The notes under the pieces: generated by a model
Told to the model about the DNA's origin: nothing
Databases searched by the model: none
The model's input: only the letters and a program-made list of their open reading frames with translations
NCBI GenBank assembly: GCA_019426215.1
Contig: CM033399.1
Span: 35,783,022 to 35,847,021 of the forward strand
Reading direction: 5' to 3'
Length of the DNA: 64,000 bases
From: Buddleja alternifolia
Lineage: Eukaryota; Streptophyta; Magnoliopsida; Lamiales; Scrophulariaceae
Translations under genes and position numbers: made by a program
Shown: positions 35,443 to 47,635 of the stretch, piece by piece
How positions within the stretch are numbered: the stretch's first letter is position 1
How the letters are laid out: every line of letters starts with the position of its first letter

Positions 35443-38211
35443 GATGCCCCATATTCTCCAAGTATTAATAGAAACCATTAAAGCTTTTACTAATTTTAAT
35501 TTAGAAGAACAAGTAGGCTTATATTGACAATTTTTTATTTGACTGTGTTTGACTCATCCAATTTCAGTGTTACATGATATATATGTTGTCCCCATTTAGT
35601 TGTGCTAAAATCTTATATGTATAAATTACTGCTCTAGGGGTTGTTATTGTTCGAAATTACAGGTGGTGACTTGATTGGATTTTGGGGTCATATTATCATA
35701 TTTGAAACTTTAAGGAGCAGTTTGTGATTTTTACAAAAGAAAGCTGAAACTGGACGTGTCAAGCCCCAAACGCACGGCCATATCTCACTCTTTCAGAAAG
35801 TGACACCTATTGTATTATCTATATACATAGATAGAGACATACATGCATAGTTACATAAATATATATCATACACTAAATTCATTTATCCTTTACCTTCAGG
35901 TACGCTCATCATTTCCTTCTTCATTACATAATTGTAAATATTCGTAGTTCATTACTTTGAGTTACTATGGTCAATCAACCCCTTCAGAATTAGATATACA
36001 CTAATTTATAATTAAATATTGTTGGTTTCCTAACGTTCAATTTATTAAACTGTTTAATTTATGATTAAAACTAATAACTCGATTTGCTTGACTAATTTTT
36101 GTTAAATGGTTAGTTAAGTTCTAAAGCTGCCTATACCCGAGTTCTTGAATTTTGATTGATAACATTCATTCTTTGATCATGTAAAGACGCACTGAAGGGA
36201 GAAATTGTTGGGCTTGTATGTTTAGTTGATAGTAAACTAATTAACTAATATTAGTTGTACTAATAATTTTGATTAGTTTCCCAATGTTTAAGTACAACAA
36301 TTTCTAGTAAGTTGCATGATTGTTTGACCTATCAGATAAATTTCCTAGGAGTGATTCCTAGAAGTAAATAAGATTAGATCATCTATGAACAGATCCAAGT
36401 TTGATATTTAACAATTCGATGGATCATTAATTCCCGAACGGATAATAATTGATAATTTGTTAGTGGTGAAAAACAACCATACCCATTGATTTTCGTATGA
36501 CTATTTTTATTGAACTTAAACTTGTTGACTGATATGTTTGGCCTAGTGAAATGCTTGAACTATACTGAAATTGATATCGTGAATGGATTAATTGTCTAGC
36601 TAATATTTTATATTATTTACCGGAAATTTGCAATAAGTTAAAATACATACGGTGCATTTAGAAATACTTATGTGGTGTAGAGATAGTTGTTCTATAATCT
36701 GATTTGTATACTTACCTTCAGGACGAGGGGTTGGGACACAGATATCCTCAAAAGCTTGGAGCACACTTAATTAAAGAGAGACGAAAACAATCTTATATAG
36801 TTGTGAGTGCTTTATTATTAGTTTATCGTATTCTGCAATATTTAGTGTCATCGTCATCATATGGACATGATCATATCATAAATGTAATTCAAGTAAATTG
36901 TTGAACATGCTTATGTGATGTGATAATTAAAGTCTATGCTATCTCTGTATATAATTGTGAGTACCACTTGAGCTTACATAAGTATTTTATTTGCAAAACT
37001 CGAGGAATAAATACATAATGCTTGCAATTGAAATAATCATGGGAAAGGTTATTTGGTCATGTTAATTATTCTATCATGGGTACCAATTGTCCATGGTTGG
37101 TTCGGACGAAGCAGTCCTGGATATTTTCTACAAAGTGGTCTTGGATGTGATCTACGAAGCTGTCCTAAATATGTTCATGTCAGGTGGTCTTGGATATGTT
37201 CTTTCAAAGCGGTCTTGATTCGGTCTGGGCCCGGGGCTGAACTGTTTGTGGGGCACGCTGGGTAGCATTGGACTGCCAGTAGAGGCTTCGTTGTTCAGTG
37301 CCAACTTAGGTGTCCTTTCACGGCCGAGATGGAGGTTTCTACTGCTGTGATTGGCACCGCCATGTACCTAGGCATGGCCAGTTCAATGCGGTTTGTGGGG
37401 TCGCTCCCTGCAAATGGGGGATAAGGTAGTAAATGTTCGATCAGGAGTCACAAGGTGGTCTATTTGATCTGATTCTGATTTATTCCTGGTACACCTGACT
37501 CACAGGCTTCGTATGTTCTAAATATGATACGGCTCTCGCTTGATCTAATCTTCACAGGCTGTCTATTCTATATGACACGACCCTTGCTTGTTCTGGCCTT
37601 TGCAGGCGTCATTTGGTTATTCATAATATGGTCTTCAAGCTCATATCGCTTGAATTGATCTTTAAAAGCTTCTCGCTCGTATATGAACATAATTGTTTGA
37701 TTGAATTATTTAACAGTTATTGATGTCACGTTTGTATGAATCATGCATCATGAGAATAGTATTATGTACATGCATAACCCCGCACATGCACACATCGGCA
37801 CTCACAGGGCTTAGTAGCTCATCACTCGTGTCTCCCCTTCCCAGGATAAGATGGAGTAGGTGGAGTAGTGATTGATCTTCGATGGAGTAGGTGGAGAATT
37901 GACTGGTCTTCGAGAGTGATGTTCCAGGACAACTAGAGTGCAAACTAATCTTAGTAAAGAGGTCTTGAGTTACCAACCCTAAAGGGATCCAAGGAAGTCA
38001 GCATGGAGTATCCGCTAAGTCAAAAATTAGGTAGAACTAGATAGACGAAATGAAATGTCATGTCCTGTTTCACTAGTGATCTTGTACTTTCAATTATAAT
38101 GCTCTGAACCAAATTATTTCATGTATAGGAATTTGTTTAAAATAATTTATATGGGTTGAAATATTTTTTTTTTATAATTATCATAGCAGGCAGGTGAATC
38201 GGGGCGTTACA
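35443..38211. mobile_element. 2.77-kb insertion of unknown class inside the gypsy integrase
   Basis: The gypsy integrase frame is interrupted here and TTCGATGT is repeated on both sides (35435-35442 and 38212-38219; a ninth base differs). The ends are gatgccccatattctcc and cggggcgttaca, weakly inverted (GCCCC/GGGGC). I see no protein. A TG...CA reading of the ends would suggest a long solo LTR on the minus strand, but no 5-bp duplication fits. An 8-9 bp duplication favours a hAT or Mutator-type non-autonomous element. Confidence 0.6.
37105..37222 (+). repeat. Minisatellite, about 25-bp unit, five imperfect copies
   Basis: Repeated wording of the type gtggtcttggatatgttct(a/t)c(a/g)aa within the 2.77-kb insertion. 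Another duplicated unit, gatggagtaggtggag, lies at about 37850-37900. Confidence 0.6.
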
Positions 38212-39035
38212 TTCGATGTTTCCCATATTGCTACCTTATTCTTTCGGGAAGTGGTTCGTTTGTATGGTGTTCCTAAAACCATTACTTCTGATAAGGACAC
38301 TAAGTTTTTTAGCCATTTTTGGTGTTCTCTGTGGTACATGTTTTGGACTGTGTTGCAGTTTAGCAGTTCTTTTCATCATCAAATTGATGGACAGACGGAA
38401 GTGGTCAACAGAATTTTAGGGTCAATTATTCTCTGTTTGTGTAGTGATCGACCGAAATAATGGAACTTAGTTCTCGCTCCTGCTGAATTCGCATTTAATG
38501 ATATGGTGAATTGTACTACCGGGAAGATTCTGTTTGAGGCTGTGTATCAACGACCTCGTCAACACACTCTTGATTTGATTCCATTGCCAAAGGTACCATG
38601 TTATAGTGTTGCTGTTGAGCATATCGCTGCACGGATTGATGAAGAACAAGCTGAAGTTGCTCGGAACATTGAGGCATCCAATGCTAAGTATAAACAAGCT
38701 GCTGATAAGAAACGACAATGCAAGGTATTTATGGAAGGTGATCTGGTGATGGTTCATTTGCGCAAAGAGCGATTTCCCGCAGGTACATATAATAAGTTGA
38801 AACCGAAGAAGATTGGGCCATGCAAGATTCTAAAAAAAATAAATGATAATGCTTATCTTGTCAATTTACCAGAAGGTTGGGCAATCTCTCCTACTTCCAA
38901 TATTCCTGATTTGGTTCTATTTATTCCCGTTGATCCACTTTATTCCGAGTCAGACTCGAGGACAAGTCCTTTTCAAGCTGGGGTGACTGATGTAGGCGAA
39001 AACGCGGGAAAAAATTCTACTATGTCGGAATGACA

Positions 39036-39410
39036 CGAAATTCGTACGGTCATACAGAACGACATTCTAAACAAGACGTATGATGACATGCGAGTTCATG
39101 ATTTTAGCCATCTGAGATCGTTTAGGGCTTCAAATTGGTGTTTTATTAGTTTTGGGGGTATTTTCGTAAAAAAATTGTATTATTTTAGGATTTCCTTGTT
39201 TTTCCCTTTAAGTATTGTTATTTTCATCTTTTCAAAACAACTTTTGACAATTGAATAATATTTCTCTTTGAGAACCATAGCTGTATTGGCTATTTTCTGA
39301 GAAAATCCTCGTGGTAAGGTTTTTTTCTTTAATTTGTATATTCCGCTGCGTCAGATATTGAAAATGAAATTTGAAAAACATAAACAAACAAGTCTTAAGT
39401 GTTGCGTTTT
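39036..39410. other. 3' flank of the gypsy element
   Basis: Possibly an LTR remainder, since it follows the polyprotein end, but I could not find a boundary or a second copy. Confidence 0.35.
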
Positions 39411-39424
39411 TCAGGAGAAAGAAT

Positions 39425-39995
39425 GAGAGAATATCACTTAAGAGTAGAGATAGAGAGAGAGAAAGAGAGAAGTTAGAACACGTGATTCGAAAAATTGGGA
39501 GAGAGGGGAGAAGAGAGAGAGAGAAAGAACATGTGTAAAAAAGAATTGAGGAGCGTGATATTTATTTTGACACATGTCAAAATCTTATAGTATAAAAAAT
39601 GTCATACCAAAAGGTGGACAGACCAAAATTGATTTCTTTAAATGGTCTCCCCTTTATTAATAGTATAAATTATTTTATAATACACAATTTTTTAATACTT
39701 TAAATATTTCTTTATATTATGTAAGTAAAATTTTTTTGTCAATCATATTATAAATAGTTAGAAATTAGTGCAAGAGAAAGAGGGGAATAAAAAGAACAAA
39801 AAGAGAAAAATATTCTGAGGAAAATAGGGAGAGAGTGGAGAAGAGAGAGAGAAACAAAATGTGGAAAAGAGAATTGAGGGGTGTGAGATATATTTTGACA
39901 CAAGTCAAAATCTAATAGGATAGAAATGTCATACCAAAAAGTTAGCAGATCAAAATTGGTTTCTCTAAGGGTTTCTCACTTTATTAGTAGTATCG
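39425..39995 (+). repeat. Direct repeat of about 175 bp, two copies
   Basis: 39490-39665 and 39825-39995 share gagagagaaa, agaattgagg, tattttgacaca(t/a)gtcaaaatct and atgtcataccaaaa in the same order. The two copies could be ends of one element with direct terminal similarity. The first is preceded by a GA-rich run. Confidence 0.6.
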
Positions 39996-39999
39996 CGCA

Positions 40000-41440
40000 A
40001 TCCATGATTATCTTCTGGCAGCTAAAGTGTGGAGACAACTTGTCGCACCAAACCAACACTCAACATTTTTTTACCTTGACCTTCAACAATGGATTGGCTG
40101 GAACCTGACATCTCCTTTAATCAGGTATGATCCGGGAGTGGGTGGGATTGGAAAATTACCTTTTTTGAAATGGTTAATTTGTTGTGGCAGGGTCAATATG
40201 AAGCCATCCACGCAACAGAGATCATAAATCCATGTGTGACAATTGAAGTTGTTCACAAAACGCGATAAAGAGGAGCGGTACGTGACAATGTCGAATCTAG
40301 AAATTGACGACGTTGTGATTCAAGTGGACGGAATAAACCCAATCCAGATTTTTGTTATGATCAATGTGGATACTTCAATGCCACAAACATAGAGCCCAAA
40401 TGATAAAATCGCAGGGATTGGCGTAGGGGTGTTCACGATTCGGTTATCCGTCCGAATCGAAAATCAAAAACTCGGTTCGATTTTCATTTTTTCTTTGTAA
40501 AAAATTGATTTTCGGTTAGGTTAACTGAAAACCGAATTTACTTTTTATTTTTTTAATTTTATATAGTATAATATAGACCAAAAACTATTAAAAAATGTGT
40601 TTCCTAGCAACAACTTATAGGAAAAGAAAGAAAATGAATTAAAATTAACCCTAATTAAAATTCAATTATTTTCATTTAGTTTTCAATTTTTTGTGGAAGT
40701 TTAAGAAACCCATTTGAATTGCATGCTCCTATAATCACTTCATGATTTATATTAATCTTTTCTGACCTTAAAAAAAAAAAAAAGTTCAGGATCAAAATTA
40801 AAATTTGCCTTTTTTTTTTCCCCGAAAATTTGGTTACACCGAAAATCGAACCGAACCGAACCGAACCAAAAAGTTTGCTTTTTAAGCAAACCGAACAAAA
40901 CTTTTTTGATTCGGTTTTCTTTTTAAAATTTAGTTTAAGCGAAATTTCAGTTTTATTTCGGACCATAGCGGACCGATGAAAATCCCTAGATCGGCGGGCT
41001 TCTTAGAGATGTCCAGGGCGATTGGCGTAGATTTATGGAATAGATTCAAAATGTACAATTTTCGAAGCTGAAGTTAGAGCCATTCTTCTAGGTATTGAGT
41101 TTGCTTGGGACCGAAAATTGAGTAAGGTGGTAGTGGAAACGAATTGCAAATAGGCGCTCAATCACATTAAAGATGGAACATTTTTCCACCGATACTTTTT
41201 GATCATCTCTCACGCGCATCCAGCAGAAACATGTTATCCCTTAGCAGATTATAATCGAGCATGTTTGGTGCAAAGGAAACACACCGCGAACTTGATGGCC
41301 AAAATTGGCAACATGAATGATTTTGGGATCCTTCACTAGTCTCCGAGACTTGAAATCATTAACAAACTTGATGATGATCGTATTGGCATTACTTGGCCTC
41401 GAAGAATAACCAATATCCCGATTTTGTTGGGATAAGTTAG
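40000..41440 (+). pseudogene. LINE-type (zf-RVT / RNase H-like) pseudogene
   Basis: 40010-40230 resembles the region after the zinc finger of plant non-LTR-derived proteins (VWRQLVAPNQ, DLQQWIGWNL). 40340-41170 resembles the RVT_3 RNase H-like domain: INVDTSMPQ, AGIGG-LLRDVQGDW across the inserted MITE, and LLGIEFAWDRKLSKVVVE. Several stops and frameshifts break it. The MITE at 40424-40988 interrupts it between AGIG and the following glycine. Confidence 0.7.
40424..40988 (+). mobile_element. hAT-type MITE (TAGGGGTGTTCA family)
   Basis: Left end TAGGGGTGTTCAC; right end atgaaaatcccta is the degraded inverse. The 8-bp flanks gattggcg (40416-40423) and gatcggcg (40989-40996) match at 7 of 8. 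The interior has GGTTCGGTT-type words at the left and AACCGAACC-type words at the right, giving a foldback. Confidence 0.85.
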
Positions 41441-44177
41441 AAAGGGTCACCCCCTTCTCTTTGTAATAAAGAGAGACAGAGAGAGAGAGTATAGTGGAAT
41501 ACCCAATATCGTTATACTTGTATCATTTATTGTCAATCAATATAAATTAAAAACAATTTATTGCCACTAAAATTTGTTATTATGAAAAAAACAAAATTAT
41601 TAGGACTTATTTCTATTCTACATATACAAGAGCCAAAGTAAGCTGCTCTTCGTCAGTAGGGTGTAGAGTAAGTCAACTCTCCCGGCCACACTGGATCTTG
41701 CCTTTTTTTTTTTAACTGCCTTCTAAGGAAACGACGTCGTGCACTGATCTATATCTCAGTTTTCTCGACTCTATCCCTCAGTTTTCTCTACCGAGTGATT
41801 TTCTTCCGCCTGGCTTCTCCGTGACGTGGGTTTCTCTCTAGAAGACGCGAATCGAGGCTTGTGTCGAGTAATTTTGCTCCGTCTGTCTTCTCCACGACAT
41901 GGAATTTCCTTTGGGTGACGCGAATCGCAAATTTGGCTTTCAAATATGCGAACTTATCAGATTTTGGCTTTCTTGCACCACATATGTATTATCAATTTCA
42001 CTTTTTGTTGGCGCTGTGTAAAAGGCGAGGTAAAAGGTGAGGTTTTTTTGGGTATCTCGAATTTGGCCTGTATTTGGTTTTGGTTTTATAGGAAATTGAT
42101 GATTTGTTCTTTCTTTTTGTTTGTTTTTTTGGGAGTTCGTTTGTTCGCCGATTGTTTGAAGTTTATACTTTTACCTAATTTCTGGTTTGTTCTACGGATA
42201 ATCTATTTTTCTTTACTCTGCGTTGGGTTAATGAGAGCTCATTTACGCGAAAGTTAATTCATTTATATATGGTGTGATTTAGTGAATTGATTTTTGCTTC
42301 AATGAATTCTATTGTGCTGAATTTGTAAATTTCATCGCCTTTTTGACCTTGGTGGTCGTTTGATTATTTTGATGCATTCATGCTGCACTCTAACAACTCA
42401 TGAGAGTAACAGCAGTTTATTAGGAGAGACTTTTTGTTGAATCCTTAGTATAAATTTAGTTTTGGAGTGTTTTTTAAGGGAATGTGGTAACAAGAGTGAA
42501 AATGGTCAAAATTATACATTCTTCTTATATATGGGATTTATTCTTCTTATATATGGGTGGAATAAATCATGGCTCTTTCATTCTCTCAATTTACAATTTG
42601 GATTTTCTCATTAGGAGCCGCTGGAGATAGCTTGTTTGTGTGCTATATTCTTGATAAGACCTTTTTCAAATAATTATAATAGTTTATTCTACTCCTTGTT
42701 TGGTTTTGTAATATTTTAATTTCTTTTTTTTCGATTTCAGGTTTTTGTTCTTTTAGGCGACGCTCACGTCTGACGGCTGAGATTGCATTCGGTTATCGAG
42801 GTATCTTAAAGCATAATTTTTGGCTTGTTTGTTATTGGTACTTTTCGAATTTTAAATTCATTTACTATGGAGTTTGTGTTGTTAAGTGTATGTTATAGAA
42901 TTTTTAGTTTTGCATGTGTCCTTCTGACTCTCTCCTTTTATATATGTGTATGTGTGTGTATGAGTTAATTCGTTGGGTAGTCTTATTTCAACATGATTTA
43001 GGGGTAAAGAGTTATTTCCACCAGCATTTTGTTTATCGTGGATTACATGTGAAAAATGTGGAAAGATGATCTAACAGAAACAATCAACCATGTTTTTTCT
43101 ATCAGATAATCGATTCTTTTGTTCTAGCAGTTTCGCTCTGTGTTTGCTGCCGATGTAAAAGGTGAGGTTTATTTTTTGGGTTTCTTGAATTTTTGCTTGT
43201 ATTTGGTCTCGGGTTTACAGGAAACTGGTTTTTTTTTGTGGTGTGGGTTTTTGGGAGTTCATTTGTTTAGCGATTGTGTAGGTTTGTAGTTTCGCATAGT
43301 TTCGAGTCGGTGTATTTGCCTTTTGATCGTATGACTATTTTCATACATTCGTGCTGCATTTAACAACTCATCATAGTAATAGTGGTTTCGGAGAAGAGAA
43401 TTTTTGCTAAATCCTTAGTATGAACTTAGTTTTGGAGTGTTGAGAATGCAAATAATGTACGCTTTTGACCCATTTCAACCATTAAACACATTTTGAAGAC
43501 ATCAAAGGTTTATTAATTCTCTCCACCAACTTAGAGGTAGGTAAAAGTTACAATTAAGCAAGACCTACAAACATTTTAAATTAATTGACTAGAAATAATT
43601 TGGTGGGTGATTCCTTTTGCTACAATATTGCAGCTGATATGTTGTTGTAAACAAAACAAAAATCTCATGGCTGAGGCTATTTCTCCATTAGGGACTTTCT
43701 TTCATAATACATATTATATATGTAAGATGCATCAGATGTGTCTGCAAGGATCACTTCTTCACTTAGTTTATGCTAATCTAATGATTGTAAGTTGTAACTC
43801 ATTTTTTGACTTGTGTAGATGTATTATTAGTGTCTACATAGCAGTTTGAATATTTTGATATTAAGTTCTTGAAGCCCATGTGTAGTTAACTTTTTAGTTT
43901 AGTAGGGACTGAAGATACCAGTGCTTTGCTTGGTATCCTTTCCAGAAAGGGATATTGCTTCTCCCAAATAAAAGGCCAAGACCCTTAATGCACTATGTTA
44001 ACTATCAGAATATGGAAAACTTGTTTAATTTGTTGTTAAATTTGGTGTACTTCAGTACTACAATTTTACTTTGCAGAGCGCTGAGGCTACAAAGAAAGTT
44101 GTTGAATTTGGGTGAGTTGCATGTATTTCTGGTGGAGTAAAACCAAATTTCAGCCATTATGCCCCAAAAATCATGTA
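41441..44177. other. Region upstream of the RPA1-like gene, with internal repeats
   Basis: Contains a CT-rich segment with GC-rich words (41690-41930) that could be the leader of a gene, and a direct repeat: 41995-42500 and 43135-43460 share gtaaaaggtgaggttt, gtatttggt, gggagttc(g/a)tttgtt and gaatccttagtat(a/g)aa; a third partial copy is at 44533-44640. Possible donor/acceptor pairs exist, but I cannot support an exon model. Confidence 0.45.
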
Positions 44178-44529
44178 CACTACAAGAAAATTGAGTATTG
44201 ACAATGAAAATATATGTCATGGCTTAAAACCGTGGTCTATAACGGTCTAAGCTCATGTCTACTTTGGCCGTGGTAGATGTTTCATATAGCCACACTAAAG
44301 TTAGCCATGGTGAAAAAGAATGCTATCTATTTTAAGCACTAACTAGCCATGATCTTTACAATGAACAAAACATTGACCGTGGCTATAAGCCATGGTAAAT
44401 GTTTTGGCCATGCTTGCAAATACCACGGCCAAAGCCGTAGCAAAGCCGTGGCCAATTGATTTTAACCATGGCAAAAGGACTTTTCACCATGGCATATTGA
44501 CATGGGCAATAATCATTTTTTTTGTAGTG
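44178..44529 (+). mobile_element. CACTA-type MITE (352 bp)
   Basis: Starts CACTACAAGAAAATTGAG and ends TTTTTTTTGTAGTG, with the 3-bp duplication GTA on both sides. The interior has many ccatgg/ccgtgg words in both orientations. A second copy is at 54853-55252. Confidence 0.9.
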
Positions 44530-44897
44530 GTACCACTCTAACAGCTCATGACAACAATAGTCTAGGAGAAGAGGATTTTTGTTGAATCCTTACTATGAAC
44601 TTAGTTTTGAATTGTTTTTTGAGAGGATAAGGGAAAAGAATGAAAATGGTCGAATTAAAGCAAAGATAGAGTCTTCAATTAATAAAAAGAAAAAGTCACT
44701 TGAAAAGCATAATGTAAACATTATCTTTTTGGTTGAAATACTGCTATTTGTATCTTTTTTTTTGGTTAAATTAGTTCAACAAATATATGAATTTATGATT
44801 ATCGTGTGTTGTTCTGCCTGTCAATCAATACATGTCTTTATACCAATGTTATCTATTAACGAAAAACTTGTTTCTTGAATGCAGCGTTAAAGACAAA

Positions 44898-46050
44898 ATG
44901 CATCGCACGCTTGTTCCTGTTTCAGACATTACTCCATCTACTAGAAGTTGGACTGCAAAGGTGCTTCTTATACAAAAGTTAAATCCTAGACAATCTCGAA
45001 CGAGTCCAAAAAAGTATCAGAGGTTTTTGTTCATTGACAAAGATGTAAGTCTGCATTCATACTTCATAATTATTTACTAATTATGTATATTGATGTATGA
45101 ATTTTTACTTCATAACCATTTACAAATTATATATACTGATGTATGATTTTTTTCTATTAATATGCAACTTTACAAATACATACAAAACTCTTTAGGATAT
45201 GACTATTTTTTAGACTATAATATAAACATAGTGGTTCAATCAATACAGCCTGCAACACAAAAAGCTGAAAAAAAATAGGCAATACTGAACAAATATTGTA
45301 TTTTTTTTCCTGCATATTAAATAAATTAGATAAATGTTTATTTTGTATCCACGTTTCAAATTTTTTCGTAGGAAACTAAGGTCCAGGCCATTGCATATAG
45401 TCCAAACATAGATATGATGCAGAATACGCCTCAGCTACTAGAAACCTACTATATATCCAATGCTAAAGTCACGGTTGTTGATCCTAGATTCCAAATGGTT
45501 CCACATATGTATCAGTGGATTATAAATAGAACGACCGTCATCCGACATGTCATGGATGATGCTTTGCCCAGAGAGCTTGGAATCCCACAATTTACTAAAT
45601 TTGAGAACATCGCACCTTCTGGGACTCTAGCATTTTAATTGGTAGGTTTCACATATTATTTGTAATAAATAATATTTGGGTGATATTTATGTATATATGT
45701 AAACCAATTGTCCTTCACATCACAGATATCATAGCTATTGTTATCGATAAAATAGAACAGAGGCCAGTGGATACTAAATATGGCAGGTCAACTGTACAAG
45801 AATTTTTCGTCATCAATGAAGAGTGAGTTTCAACAAAGTTAAACTTTTATACGCCAAACTCCATTCATGGGTAAATATTTATATGTTCATGTCAACTATG
45901 CAGACGGCTGCCTATGATGCTTTCCTAGTGGAATGATGTACTTTTCACTAAAGGGTAGGACCTCGTTATTATGCCCGAAAAAATGCCCATAATTGCAGCT
46001 ACTAGAATTAGTATTTCAGATTATAATGGTTTGTCTTAGTAAAGGATGAA
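44898..46050 (+). pseudogene. RPA1-like (DUF223-type) OB-fold protein, broken
   Basis: Exons at 44898-45044, 45372-45641, 45726-45832 and 45904 to about 46050 join in phase. They show the OB-fold pattern of plant RPA70-like single-strand DNA-binding proteins: SDITPSTRSWTAKVLLIQ, KKYQRFLFIDKD, then TKVQAIAYSPN, VVDPRFQMVPH, ADIIGVV-like DIIAIVIDK, and RLPMMLSLWNDVLF. In-frame stops occur in exon 2 (TAA, 45636-45638) and twice in exon 4, so it is not a working gene. Such RPA1 copies are often carried by Helitrons, but I found no Helicase or Helitron end here. First Met chosen at the conserved start. Confidence 0.75.
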
Positions 46051-47167
46051 TCCGTTTTTGAGTCCTCAGAATGAATTGCAGATATGTGTCTTATCTTTCC
46101 ATAGCATCTTGAATCGTCTCAATCCGCTATCTATAGAGATAGATATGGCCAATTTACCTAGATTGCGCATGGGGCCGAAGTGAGCAAAAATGCTCGCCGC
46201 AGCACGAACGGACCTAAGCTACTGTGTGCTCGCACTGCAGCAAGCCAAAAATGCTTGCTGCAGCAGAAGACTTAGCGTAGGAACCTGATTTTGGGCCTAT
46301 AAATAGGCCCTGAACCTATTTTATTGAGATTTTTTTTCCCAAGTCTTGTTCCTCTTTGTATTTTTGCACTTTTTGGGATATTCTTGTTTAAAGATGACAA
46401 TTAGAGGCTAAAAACCTCGTCTGGCAATTGTAATTCGAAATGATCATCTTGATTTGTGTGATTATTGTTCTTAATATAATTTCTTTGTTGAGTATTTGAT
46501 TTTCTTGTTTACATGCCAAGTGTTTGATGAAATGCTTAGCTTAGATGTACACCTTGTTCTTGTATTTCATTGATTCATTGCTAGTTAAGGCTAAATTGTT
46601 GTCAATTAGGGCATTACTTAGTCGCACTAGGGATTATAATTGATGAATGATTGATATTAGGTCCTTAGGTAAAAATCAAAGTCAATAGATTTAATTCATG
46701 CTAGGTGAATTAACTATTGATGTCACCTCTTTTTTTGTGATTAATGTTTTTCCTAATTGAATCAAAGGCCTAGTCTCTAGATGCATTTTAGGAGTTAGAG
46801 TTTATTGATTAGCTATCCGTTCATAAATTGCCCTTAAGAAAAGAGCAAGAGGTTCATTGCTATCTTTGTTTCTCTTAATTGGCTACTTGACTAAAATTAA
46901 TCTTGCGTATTTATGATAAAATCGAGAAGATAATGGGTAATTACAATTGATCGGGCTTTCCTTTATTGTTCAAATCTTTCATTTAATTGCTTTCTTTACA
47001 TTTTCATTTTCTTAGATTCAGTACAATTGCAACCACCCCACCCCCCTCTTTACTTAAGTTTCATAAGTCATTTAACAATTGTAATTGATCTACACTCTCT
47101 GCCACTATTGCATTAGGTATCAATATAGTATAAATAATATTTTTGGTATGCTACGACACACATCACA
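46051..47167. other. Unclassified sequence with LTR-like promoter features
   Basis: Contains an 18-bp palindromic TATA region gggcctataaataggccc (46293-46310), preceded by GC-rich words (gcagcaagccaaaaatgctt) and followed by about 700 bp of T-rich DNA. It looks like part of an LTR, but I did not find its ends or partner. Confidence 0.4.
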
Positions 47168-47305
47168 CATTAATTGAATTTGATTGTAAAGAAGGGTAAC
47201 ATGTTATGGAAATGGTAATAGAGGCTGCAAATTGAATTATCATTTTACATAACTCAAAAAGTCAAATTCGCTGACTTATTATACATCCCAAATGTCTAGA
47301 GATTT

Positions 47306-47521
47306 ACCAACAAGGTCCAGCACAGTTGATAGATAGTTAGGTTCCTTAAATATGCTGTGATTAATATGCTTAGATAGTTAGATAGCACAGCATGGTTCGA
47401 TCTCTGGCCGTGTGTATGAAAAAGCCTTTGTTGGAAGAGACAAAACCCACTTCGGTGATCTTTACGTCTCAAAGTGATTAATCTCCGGCATCCAATTGGG
47501 AGAAACCCTTGATATAAAAAA
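47306..47521 (+). mobile_element. tRNA-derived SINE
   Basis: About 216 bp with a box A-like segment (ccagcacagttgatag, 47317-47332), box B (ggttcgatctc, 47394-47404) and an A-rich tail (ataaaaaaaaa). Flanking 16-mers aaatgtctagagattt (47290-47305) and aaatgtctggagattt (47522-47537) are the target duplication. The related sequence at 32.1 kb has the uninterrupted target (aaatgtttggagat), so the insertion is confirmed by an empty site. The A-B spacing is wider than in a tRNA. Confidence 0.85.
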
Positions 47522-47635
47522 AAATGTCTGGAGATTTTTGAAAAAATTTCAAAAGACCGAAACATATGTTATTCCCAAGAAAAAAAAAGAGCAGAAAAAA
47601 ATCAACGGGGTCTTATATATTCGATGCAACTCGCA

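Larger units (their letters stand above)
34431..39035 (+). pseudogene. Decayed Ty3/gypsy polyprotein, 5' truncated and split
   Basis: Piece one (34431-35442) starts in the last part of RT, with RNase H (VVRAVKHWEQYLF, then HARWVAYLQQFTF, VPDALSRRAQ), a zinc finger ([10 protein letters not shown]) and the start of the integrase core ([25 protein letters not shown]). Piece two (38212-39032) resumes exactly where piece one stops: [18 protein letters not shown], second Asp at TSDKDTKF, Glu in DGQTEVVNR, then the C-terminal domain. RNase H and integrase sharing a frame downstream of RT defines Ty3. Stops and frameshifts occur at about 34.68, 34.77, 35.13-35.27 and 38.46 kb. No chromodomain was recognised. 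Confidence 0.88.

Noticed and set aside
35442..38211. Reading the 2.77-kb insertion as a solo LTR with TG...CA ends
   Set aside because: The immediate 5-bp flanks (cgatg / ttcga) do not match; only a 7-9 bp duplication fits. Kept as unclassified.
47317..47404. Functional tRNA gene
   Set aside because: Box A and B are too far apart, there is no cloverleaf, and the A-tail and target duplication show a SINE.
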